Notes under the pieces: model-generated
What the model was told of the DNA's origin: nothing
The model's input: only the letters and a program-made list of their open reading frames with translations
Database searches by the model: none
Shown: positions 1 to 4,253 of the stretch, one piece after another
Layout: every line of letters begins with the position of its first letter
Position numbering within the stretch: the stretch's first letter is position 1
Assembly (NCBI GenBank): GCA_003162995.1
Contig: PLUZ01000050.1
Coordinates: 1-5,695, forward strand
Reading direction: 5' to 3'
Source: Methylocapsa sp.
GTDB taxonomy: Bacteria; Pseudomonadota; Alphaproteobacteria; Rhizobiales; Beijerinckiaceae
DNA: 5,695 nt
Program-made: the position numbers and the translations under genes

Positions 1-96
1 GCAACCGCGCTTTGTCGTGATGGTCTTTATTCCTATGCGACACGCGGGCCGGATATTTGTGCAAATCACGGCGGAATTGTCCGGCTGTTGCAGTGA
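1..96 (+). CDS. DUF3761-like protein, C-terminal end only (5' end outside window)
   Basis: The frame is open from the first base of the window and ends at TGA (94-96), giving 31 residues. They read ATALCRDGLYSY, then a short linker, then CANHGGIVRLLQ. From memory this matches the C-terminus of the DUF3761 family, small secreted alphaproteobacterial proteins that end in a pattern like ALC-x-DG-x-YS, a spacer, and C-x-x-HGG followed by a short hydrophobic tail. Visible here are Cys5, Asp7-Gly8, Tyr10-Ser11, Cys20 and His23-Gly24-Gly25, so the conserved Cys pair and HGG are intact. The family's function is unknown to me. The start, any signal peptide and upstream neighbours lie outside the window. 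The match is short, but several fixed positions agree in order and the stop falls where the family normally ends. Confidence 0.68.
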   Translation, partial: ATALCRDGLYSYATRGPDICANHGGIVRLLQ

Positions 97-373
97 AACG
101 TTTAAAAGGAATTTATCGTCGCGAGACTCTGTCTTTCCGGCCCCCGCATCCTGCATGGCCTCGTGTGGCGATTCGGCAAACCTCTGAAAAATACGGATTG
201 CTTATGCCCAGCATCAAAGCCGAGCAACTTACTGACTGTGCAATCCGGAAGGCACGCTGGCCGACCGGCAATCTAATGACCGTCGTTATGATCGCAGCCT
301 TTCTCGCCAAGGACCGTAGTCGCGTTTGTCTTTGGCCGGCGATAGGCCCTGCTCACGGCCCGGCACATTAGTG
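97..373. other. Non-coding or unassigned stretch
   Basis: Between the DUF3761-like stop and the stop of the converging membrane-protein gene I see no supported gene. The open frames that cross it (57-371 on +, 113-310 on -) start at TTG or lack a ribosome binding site, show no family motif and no signal peptide or membrane segment. No convincing hairpin-plus-T-run terminator is visible, although the two flanking genes converge here. Confidence 0.4.
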
Positions 374-580
374 TCAAGGCTTCGGCTCGGGCTGGATTAT
401 GACGCCGCAAGGATAATCGTAACTACCGCACCTATAGAAGTGAAGAGTGTCTTCCAGGGATCGCATAGCGAACCAAATGACTGGCTGCAAAATAATCAAA
501 AATCCAATAAGAAGAGCGAAAAAATTGCGCTTAGCAAATGCTTTACATGTGGAGTTAAGTAATTTTAACTTTTCTTTCAT
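374..580 (-). CDS. Small single-helix membrane protein, uncharacterised (68 aa)
   Basis: The protein begins with a Lys-rich segment (MKEKLKLL, then KAFAKR), followed by one strong membrane helix at about residues 20-39 (FFALLIGFLIILQPVIWFAM). A soluble tail of about 29 residues carries the motif YRCGSYDYPCG (Cys51, Cys58) and ends in QPEPKP. The positive N-terminus predicts an N-in topology with the two-cysteine tail in the periplasm, where a disulfide would be possible. A GTG start at 604 would add eight residues; I chose the ATG at 578-580 because GTG has no spaced ribosome binding site, although the site before ATG is also weak (GGAT). A short inverted repeat (628-643) lies about 50 bases upstream. 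The local sequence is more AT-rich than the window. I do not recognise the family; the hydropathy and Cys motif make a real gene likely. Confidence 0.5.
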   Translation of the reverse strand: MKEKLKLLNSTCKAFAKRNFFALLIGFLIILQPVIWFAMRSLEDTLHFYRCGSYDYPCGVIIQPEPKP

Positions 581-627
581 TGTTGTTATCCGTGCGAGGA
601 TCACCTTAAACGGAGGACTAACCGGAA

Positions 628-643
628 AGGTCGGTTCCGACCT
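628..643. repeat. Short inverted repeat, 7-bp arms around TT
   Basis: AGGTCGG and CCGACCT flank a two-base centre. As RNA this could form a 6-bp stem with a 4-base loop. It lies about 50 bases upstream of the 374-580 gene on the - strand, so it could be a leader hairpin or an operator-like dyad. No T-run follows on either strand, so it is not a classical terminator. Confidence 0.35.
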
Positions 644-721
644 CTTGCGGCCCGCACCAAATGAACATTCTGCGCTCGTGGCCGGTTTCGAAACGACGCA
701 ATTTGTGCGGCCCGTGTGACG

Positions 722-904
722 ATGACCCCGGCCCAGGAATTCGCAGCCCTAACACGTAGCAAGGAAATCTACGAGACGTTGCACCCGGAGACAAGGCCGG
801 AGCAGCCAAGCCCCCGGCACGAACCCATCATTGGGGCGCCGTGCTACAGGCAGGCACAAGCGCTGAAAATTGTTAGGTGCTCAAGTGAGAATATCCATAG
901 CTAA
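722..904 (+). pseudogene. Possible remnant of a ParB-like (phage/plasmid type) protein
   Basis: This 60-codon frame begins MTPAQEFAALTRSKEIYETL and continues HPETR. The pattern TPA(Q/E)..., then R-x-KxIYE-x-LHPET, is one I recall from the segment after the ParB nuclease domain in ParB-like proteins of phages, plasmids and integrated elements. The expected upstream nuclease domain is absent, and no ribosome binding site precedes the ATG (or the in-frame GTG at 716). After HPET the expected Lys/Gly/Ala-rich stretch is missing in this frame, but another frame reads DKAGAAKPPA over the same bases, as an indel would produce. The tail after residue 35 resembles nothing I know. It is best read as a decayed fragment. 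It could instead be a chance ORF, since the recognisable part is only about 22 residues. Confidence 0.3.
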
Positions 905-964
905 CGGAGTCTGAACCGTGGCTGAATGCACACATTCAAGGCGGTAAGTTCTGCATTTGTCGCG

Positions 965-1069
965 TCAGACCTCGTCGCCAGGTTCCTCGGCCTCGCCGGG
1001 CATCACCGTTATCGCCGCAGTCACGGCCAAAGTTGTGCCATGAGCAATTTTGCTCAGATCTTCGCTCAT
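965..1069 (-). CDS. Possible 34-residue small protein, coupled by TAATG
   Basis: The frame reads MSEDLSKIAHGTTLAVTAAI, followed by an acidic tail TVMPGEAEEPGDEV. The centre (about residues 11-23) is mildly hydrophobic. The start ATG overlaps the stop of another short - strand frame as TAATG, a typical translational-coupling arrangement. No independent ribosome binding site is visible. I do not recognise the protein. It could also be the C-terminal piece of one longer gene split by a frameshift at the TAATG junction. It is too short for gene callers to judge reliably. Confidence 0.3.
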   Translation of the reverse strand: MSEDLSKIAHGTTLAVTAAITVMPGEAEEPGDEV

Positions 1070-1128
1070 TAGTCTGCTACGCGCTCACCGATGGCAAACG
1101 CAATTGAAGCGGCGTATTCCTTCATCAT
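1069..1128 (-). CDS. Possible 19-residue reading frame upstream of the TAATG junction
   Basis: The frame reads MMKEYAASIAFAIGERVAD and stops at TAA, whose last base is the first base of the next ATG. The same frame stays open upstream, without a start, as far as a TAA about 60 bases beyond the ATG pair, so the true N-terminus may have been lost. No ribosome binding site is seen. It is either a leader-type micro-ORF or the internal part of a broken gene continuing into 965-1069. A 104-codon frame crosses the region on the opposite strand but has no better support. Confidence 0.2.
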   Translation of the reverse strand: MMKEYAASIAFAIGERVAD

Positions 1129-1334
1129 GCCTGCTGTGCCGTCAATAATCGTTCTGCGACGACGGCCATGCTCGTTTTTGGGCGCCGCTTACCACTCAAA
1201 AGCAATGATTCGCTCATCGCGCCGGGAGCGCAAGGCTAAGGTAACCGCCGAGGTGTTGGCGATGATCGCTCACGCTCACCCACGAGTAGCGCTGCGTCAG
1301 CCGCGTCCCGCCCTTGAGACGGAGGAATGGCCCT

Positions 1335-1559
1335 TCAAAAGCGCCACCGAATTTGTCCACGCTTTAGGAAAATACCATGCCAAGAGTCCGCAAATAAGGA
1401 AATAGAGAACCATCGCGATAAGCCCGCTTCTTGAAAAAGCAATCGCAATTCGAAGGACAGTTCCGTGAAGTGAGGAGCCAAAAGAGCACGATCCGCAGGC
1501 GTGAGTGCCGCGAGCAGACAGATCCGTTTGCCCTGGTTGCCGGAGTCTTCCAATGCCAT
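1335..1559 (-). pseudogene. Crp/Fnr-family transcription regulator, N-terminal remnant
   Basis: Residues 14-47 (CLLAALTPADRALLAPHFTE, then LSFELRLLFQEAGL) closely follow the opening of Rhizobiales Crp/Fnr regulators, which typically read NRLLAALPPADR...LLAPHL, then E-LxxGxVLxEAGxPIxxVYFPxSGL. In an intact protein this starts the cyclic-nucleotide-binding beta-barrel. After EAGL this frame loses similarity and stops at codon 75. A neighbouring frame over the same bases reads VLYFLICGLL, resembling the expected VYFP..GLL, so at least one frameshift is likely. No C-terminal helix-turn-helix is found further on, where about 230 residues would be expected in all. The start is preceded by AGGGA (1568-1572) at 8-base spacing, so the original initiation region survives. 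I infer a dead regulator; a 74-residue truncated product is possible but would lack DNA binding. Confidence 0.5.
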
Positions 1560-1567
1560 AGCTGTTT

Positions 1568-1572
1568 TCCCT
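1568..1572 (-). promoter_or_regulatory. Ribosome binding site AGGGA of the Crp/Fnr remnant
   Basis: Read on the - strand, AGGGA lies 8 bases before the ATG at 1557-1559. This supports that ATG as the original start and shows that the decay of the gene lies downstream of initiation. Confidence 0.4.
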
Positions 1573-1600
1573 AGGAGAGGCTACTAACGAATAAATGCCC

Positions 1601-1631
1601 TGCGTCGAGTTCATCGCGAAGAATGGCGGCG
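1601..1631 (+). repeat. Diverged repeat, copy A (partner at 3290-3320)
   Basis: These 31 bases match 3290-3320 at 24 of 31 positions without gaps. Both copies read in the same frame as an FIA(K/E)NGG peptide (VEFIAKNGG here, AKFIAENGG there). Here a short frame MPCVEFIAKNGGDPG runs from 1595 to TAA 1685-1687 without a spaced ribosome binding site. It could be a relic of a dispersed element or a protein fragment; chance similarity is possible at this length. Confidence 0.25.
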
Positions 1632-1724
1632 ATCCTGGCGTGCGGTTGCGGAAAAGCGGCACGCTTGGCGCAAGGCCGCTCGCCTAATCTTGTGACTTAA
1701 ATACTAACCGGGCGAGAGACGGTG

Positions 1725-2030
1725 ATGTCAGCCACGGTAAGGGGTCCTGCGCCTGTGTGGCCGGAAGATCAAACGGAAGATAAACCGAAGCCAGAGCTCC
1801 GAAAAGAAACGCGCCGCCGCGTTCTCAAGGGAGCGCAAATCGCCTTCAAAGGTCGTGGGGCGGTTATCGATTGTATAGTCCGCGACCTATCGGATGGCGG
1901 TGCCTGCCTCAAAGTGGCAAGTCCGATCGGAATCCCGGATACATTTGAACTGGTGCTTGACTTGGCTACCGTCCGTTATTGCCGCGTGGTTTGGCGGAAA
2001 GCTACGCAGATAGGTGTTGAGTTCGCTTAG
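1725..2030 (+). CDS. Short single-domain PilZ protein
   Basis: PilZ domains bind the second messenger cyclic di-GMP, usually through an N-terminal RxxxR loop and a (D/N)xSxxG motif on the barrel. Here residues 1-25 are a Pro/Glu/Lys-rich lead, then RKETRRRVLKG (26-36), a beta strand AQIAF, DCIVRDLSDGGACLKV with D54-L-S56-x-x-G59, and RVVWRKATQIGVEFA at the end, the usual end of the barrel. Its length, about 100 residues, is normal for the stand-alone PilZ proteins common in Rhizobiales. The RxxxR element is imperfect: R31 pairs with K35, and R30 and R32 have no Arg four residues later, so cyclic di-GMP binding is uncertain. I chose ATG 1725 over the adjacent in-frame GTG 1722; the only ribosome binding signal is a weak GAGAG at 1714-1718. 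It has no operon partner; the next + strand gene starts 130 bases later. The domain assignment is secure, the role is not. Confidence 0.88.
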   Translation: MSATVRGPAPVWPEDQTEDKPKPELRKETRRRVLKGAQIAFKGRGAVIDCIVRDLSDGGACLKVASPIGIPDTFELVLDLATVRYCRVVWRKATQIGVEFA

Positions 2031-2160
2031 GTGATATTTTCGGCTCCGCCTCCATCCAAGGGTGCGCGTTCGTACAGAAGCGCTGTCCGTCCTAGACTTT
2101 CATACAAGCTTACCAACCAGCGAAAGCACGCGGGCGGCAGCCAGGCAAAGGGGACGGACG

Positions 2161-2312
2161 ATGAAAATTCTCAAGAAGATCGCGATTTTCTGTTTGCTGA
2201 CCTTCGCCACCACCAGCGTAGCCGATTCACGATTTCTGTAGGAACCTACCACGGGCCGCCGCTGCGGGTGTGGTGGCAAGGTCAACGCGTGTTCTTCACG
2301 ATTTGCGGGTAA
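2161..2312 (+). pseudogene. Small secreted-protein gene with a one-base frameshift
   Basis: A good ribosome binding site (AGGGGA, 2149-2154, spacing 6) precedes ATG. The frame encodes a clear Sec signal peptide: KILKK, hydrophobic IAIFCLLTFA, then TTSVA|DS. It stops after 26 codons at TAG 2239-2241. Adding one T to the TTT run at 2233-2235 restores SVADSRFSVGTYHGPPLRVW and continues to the TAA at 2310-2312, giving about 50 residues. The pattern ADSRF(x)SVG...GPP is typical of small exported Rhizobiales proteins rich in Gly, Pro and Tyr, which is why I favour a real shifted gene over a chance short ORF. Deletion of a 7-base unit would restore the frame equally well. A sequencing error in the T run cannot be excluded. 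If the stop is real, only the signal peptide is made. Function unknown. Confidence 0.45.
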
Positions 2313-2524
2313 GTGTCGATACAACGCACTAACAAGCGCAGCACCTCGGCCATGTCATGCGGTGTCAATCCTTGTGGCATCGAGGAAGACATCCACGCAC
2401 GGCAGTCCGCTTCCATCGGGGGATTAGTAAAGGCAACGCTCGGAGCATTGCCATCGCAGGTCCCCGCCCACCATTTTGGCGTCATGACTTGATGCCGACC
2501 TGGAAGACCCTGGAATAATACCAT
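2282..2524 (-). CDS. Unassigned ORF, 80 aa or 67 aa from an internal ATG
   Basis: I do not recognise this protein. The C-terminal third (MPQGLTPHDMAEVLRLLVRC, then IDTYPQIVKNTR) looks like a genuine amphipathic helix preceded by a helix cap (LTPHD). The middle contains WWAGTCDGN and PPMEADCRAW. Codon choice favours G or C at third positions, in keeping with coding sequence. Candidate starts are ATG 2522-2524, with a weak GAAGAA six bases upstream, and ATG 2483-2485 (MTPKWW), with none. Its 3' end overlaps the 3' end of the frameshifted secreted gene on the other strand by 31 bases. A competing + strand frame (MSCGVNPCGIEED, from 2353) covers the same region without a ribosome binding site. 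Either may be chance. Confidence 0.28.
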   Translation of the reverse strand: MVLFQGLPGRHQVMTPKWWAGTCDGNAPSVAFTNPPMEADCRAWMSSSMPQGLTPHDMAEVLRLLVRCIDTYPQIVKNTR

Positions 2525-2640
2525 GGAACATTCTTCGGCGACTCACGTTCTGCCCTCGCTTTATTACGTAAAAGTACGAAAGCGTTGAACGGTGATGGCG
2601 CTCGAAAGGTTCGGGCGCCGCCGTAAAAGAGGGCGTCGAA

Positions 2641-2646
2641 AAGGAG
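2641..2646 (+). promoter_or_regulatory. Strong ribosome binding site AAGGAG
   Basis: AAGGAG lies 6 bases before ATG 2653 and fixes the start of the secreted Gly/Tyr-rich protein. It is one of the strongest such sites in the window. Confidence 0.7.
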
Positions 2647-2652
2647 ATTGCT

Positions 2653-3036
2653 ATGAAACGCTTTGGCATATTGTTGGCCATCGCCGCGTTTGGCGCTGCG
2701 CTCGTGGCGAGTGGCCCGGCTTCGGCACATTGCGGGTATCGCGGCGGCGGCTGGCACCACTGCGGCTGGCATCGCTGGCATCCTGTTGATTACAGCTATT
2801 GGAGTGGGTACCCTTATGGCTATGGCTATGGACTTGGATTAGCGGGCCTCGCGACCGCTCCTCTGACAGTAGCTGCCGATGTGACCGCGCCCCTGGTGAC
2901 GGGCAGAAGCGTGGCGGCCTCAGGAAATTATTGCGCGACTCCCGTAAGGACGTGCTTGCTCTATGAGCCGGGATGGCTTGGGACAGGCTGTTCCTGCAGG
3001 GTCTACGGCGGCCATGCGCGAGGATTTGTGGAATAA
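2653..3036 (+). CDS. Small secreted Gly/Tyr/His-rich protein with C-terminal cysteine module
   Basis: Residues 1-25 form a classical Sec signal peptide (MKRF, a hydrophobic Ala/Leu core, GPASA|HC), so the mature protein should be periplasmic or extracellular. Mature residues 26-62 are low complexity: GGGWHHCGWHRWH, then SYWSGYPYGYGYGLG, coded in part by short TATGGC repeats near 2815-2830. Residues 63-92 are an Ala/Thr/Val linker. The end (93-127) is a compact module, YCATPVRTCLL...GWLGTGCSCRVYGGHARGFVE, with Cys94, Cys101, Cys113 and Cys115. I recall similar C-terminal modules (C-x-TPVxTC, then GxGCSCR, then GxxRGxV) in small exported Rhizobiales proteins of unknown function. Cys27 and Cys37 bring the mature total to six, so disulfides are plausible. 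The His clusters could bind metal, but that is speculation. The start is fixed by AAGGAG at 2641-2646. No operon partner is evident. Confidence 0.85.
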   Translation: MKRFGILLAIAAFGAALVASGPASAHCGYRGGGWHHCGWHRWHPVDYSYWSGYPYGYGYGLGLAGLATAPLTVAADVTAPLVTGRSVAASGNYCATPVRTCLLYEPGWLGTGCSCRVYGGHARGFVE

Positions 3037-3365
3037 AGTCTAGTGAAACGATACTGAAGTTTCAACGAGACTGCGACCGAGACGACACCCGGCCGCAGTT
3101 ATCTCGAATGCATCTTCTGAAGCGACAAGGCATGATTTTCGGCCTTGAAGACGATGCCGCGGGCCGCACGAAAGTTGAACTAGCGGACGATGGCCGCGCG
3201 CCGGCTGTGAGATGAGTGGCAAGAGCCTGAGACCAGCGAGCCAGTTTTGAGCTGCACTTTGATCGTGACTGCCACCCTCGAATTCGCCCGGCGCCAAGTT
3301 CATTGCTGAGAATGGTGGCGGCGCACCGGCGCATAACGCCGGAGCATGCACGCGAAAATCTCCCA
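3037..3365. other. Gene-free stretch between two envelope-protein genes
   Basis: I see no supported gene in these 329 bases. Long open frames exist on both strands (2973-3215 on +; 3040-3366 and 3062-3334 on -), but they are Arg/Ser-rich, have no ribosome binding site and match nothing I know. A weak inverted repeat (TGAAAC...GTTTCA, about 3043-3063) just after the secreted-protein stop has no T-run. Bases 3290-3320 resemble 1601-1631, described separately. Confidence 0.45.
3290..3320 (+). repeat. Diverged repeat, copy B (partner at 1601-1631)
   Basis: This is the second copy of the 31-base element, in the gene-free stretch after the secreted-protein gene. Its frame has stop codons a short way upstream and no start, so it is not expressed as such. 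Confidence 0.25.
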
Positions 3366-3392
3366 AGGGCGCCTCCTCGTAAGCGGCGCCCT
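3366..3392 (-). terminator. Hairpin at the 3' end of the two-helix membrane protein gene
   Basis: AGGGCGCC (3366-3373) and GGCGCCCT (3385-3392) form a perfect 8-bp GC-rich stem with an 11-base loop. The stem overlaps the stop codon (3391-3393) of the - strand gene. On the - strand it is followed by TTGGGAGATTTT, with no continuous T-run, so it may be a weak intrinsic terminator or a 3'-end stabilising hairpin rather than a textbook terminator. Confidence 0.45.
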
Positions 3393-3630
3393 ATTCATTG
3401 CCCGTGTTGACCCACCATGAAACGATAAGCGCGGCAACGGTGACTGCGGCAAGGATGCCAGCGGCCTGATAGAAACCAAGCGAGGCAGAGATATCGAACC
3501 AATGGCTCCACATGCGAATGACGCTCGCAAGCATCAAAAGCGTGCAGAAAATAAAAAGCCAAGCTACAAGGTTACTATGGGTCTTGAGAGTTCGTGCTTT
3601 TACGGTGGCGCATGCGTTCCTTAAGGTCAT
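3391..3630 (-). CDS. Small two-helix membrane protein, uncharacterised (79 aa)
   Basis: The N-terminus is basic (TLRNACATVKARTLKTHSN), followed by a first membrane helix at about residues 20-38 (NLVAWLFIFCTLLMLASVI). A short loop, RMWSHWFDISASLG, is rich in aromatics. A second helix spans about 53-74 (FYQAAGILAAVTVAALIVSW), and the tail is WVNTGNE. Two helices with a basic N-terminus predict both ends in the cytoplasm. I chose ATG 3628-3630 because AAAGG (3640-3644) lies 9 bases upstream; the in-frame ATG at 3660 would add ten residues without a good site. The family is unknown to me. Hydropathy, the ribosome binding site and the hairpin at the stop together support a real gene. Confidence 0.7.
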   Translation of the reverse strand: MTLRNACATVKARTLKTHSNLVAWLFIFCTLLMLASVIRMWSHWFDISASLGFYQAAGILAAVTVAALIVSWWVNTGNE

Positions 3631-3639
3631 AGCGCTAGA

Positions 3640-3644
3640 CCTTT
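3640..3644 (-). promoter_or_regulatory. Ribosome binding site AAAGG deciding the start at 3630
   Basis: Read on the - strand, AAAGG is followed after 9 bases by ATG 3628-3630. This is why the shorter 79-residue protein is preferred over a start at 3660. Confidence 0.45.
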
Positions 3645-3762
3645 GCAATGGCACAATCATTATCGGTTTCGATCATAAGATCGCCCGATTACATGAGATT
3701 CCAAGAAGCAAATTTTGTACCTTTATGCGCTGCCCGCCGCGGAGATGATTGAACGAATGAAG

Positions 3763-3778
3763 CTCGCGGCGCCGCGAG
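3763..3778. repeat. Perfect 16-bp GC-rich palindrome
   Basis: CTCGCGGCGCCGCGAG equals its own reverse complement. It lies about 60 bases downstream of the 29-residue - strand gene and upstream of the two-helix gene. On the - strand it is followed by the moderately T-rich CTTCATTCGTTC, so it may act as a terminator between the two; on the + strand GTTTCAAAATTT follows. A protein-binding dyad is an alternative. Confidence 0.4.
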
Positions 3779-3837
3779 GTTTCAAAATTTCTAGCAACGT
3801 TCTTTCGCTCGCTGGTCTCCCGTTGCGGCCATTATGG

Positions 3838-3927
3838 CTATAAACCGTGATGCGCAAGATAGTAGAACACAATCCCGATGGTTGCGGCGACGCCTAAGAT
3901 TTTTAGGATATCAATACGGTGTGTCAT
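3838..3927 (-). CDS. 29-residue single-helix membrane micro-protein
   Basis: The frame reads MTHRIDILKILGVAATIGIV, then FYYLAHHGL and TAG. Residues 7-25 form a hydrophobic helix long enough to cross the membrane, with the basic end (His3, Arg4, Lys9) predicted inside and an aromatic/His end FYYLAHH outside. GGGGAG (3935-3940) lies 7 bases before ATG and is one of the clearest ribosome binding sites in the window. A chance ORF this short would rarely combine that site, a well-formed helix and a sensible topology. It is upstream of, and on the same strand as, the 79-residue membrane protein, with about 200 bases and a palindrome between, so co-transcription is uncertain. I cannot assign a function; small helices of this kind often bind larger membrane complexes, which is only a possibility here. 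Confidence 0.6.
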   Translation of the reverse strand: MTHRIDILKILGVAATIGIVFYYLAHHGL

Positions 3928-3934
3928 CGGTACA

Positions 3935-3940
3935 CTCCCC
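3935..3940 (-). promoter_or_regulatory. Ribosome binding site GGGGAG of the 29-residue protein
   Basis: On the - strand GGGGAG is followed by TGTACCG and then ATG (3925-3927). The 7-base spacing is ideal and is the main non-hydropathy support for translation of this micro-protein. Confidence 0.55.
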
Positions 3941-4253
3941 AATCTTCATGATGAGGATATCGTACATGGCGGTTTCATCACACCAATCAAGTAGCGCAAT
4001 GCCTGCGCCGGTCAGTCATGATTGAGCTTCAGCACGGCAGACGAGCTATATCGATTAAACCGCCAAAGTTGCCCTCCGAGCATGCTTCAACTCTTTGAAT
4101 CTGAACGATTCCTTCCCCATCAGAGGATTTCATCTGGTGGGCAAGCGCTCTAGAATGAGGAGTTTCGGCAGCTTTTCAGGCACGCCAATTCCGTAAAGGC
4201 GTGCAACTTTATGTCTTGGCCGTACCTAGCTGTATTTTTCGAAGGCGTGGCGC
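3941..4253. other. Intergenic region between divergent genes
   Basis: This stretch separates the - strand 29-residue gene from the + strand methyltransferase, so it should contain both promoters. I cannot pick out a convincing -35/-10 pair for either. A small inverted repeat GAATC-TGAAC-GATTC lies near 4096-4110. A 34-codon - strand frame (MKSSDGEGIVQIQRVEACSE...) and a + strand frame at 3834-4025 lack ribosome binding sites and were not accepted. Confidence 0.4.

Noticed and set aside
57..371. 104-codon + strand ORF from TTG
   Set aside because: It starts inside the DUF3761-like coding end in another frame, has no ribosome binding site and no recognisable domain.
685..694. 10-bp palindrome GTTTCGAAAC
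   Set aside because: Too short to be significant and not placed at a promoter or gene end.
447..719. 90-codon + strand ORF
   Set aside because: It lies opposite the 68-residue membrane protein, which has better hydropathy and motif support; no ribosome binding site.
1091..1405. 104-codon + strand ORF
   Set aside because: No ribosome binding site, no motif, Arg-rich composition, and it overlaps the Crp/Fnr remnant that reads on the other strand.
1297..1662. 121-codon - strand ORF
   Set aside because: It is largely a shadow of the Crp/Fnr remnant frame. Its only useful content is the VLYFLICGLL stretch used as evidence for a frameshift in that remnant.
3058..3078. GTTTCAACGAGACTGCGACCG resembling the start of a CRISPR repeat
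   Set aside because: Single occurrence with no spaced copies and no cas genes.
3040..3366. Long - strand ORFs (108 and 90 codons) in the gene-free stretch
   Set aside because: Arg/Ser-rich, no start signals and no motif; typical chance frames in GC-rich DNA.
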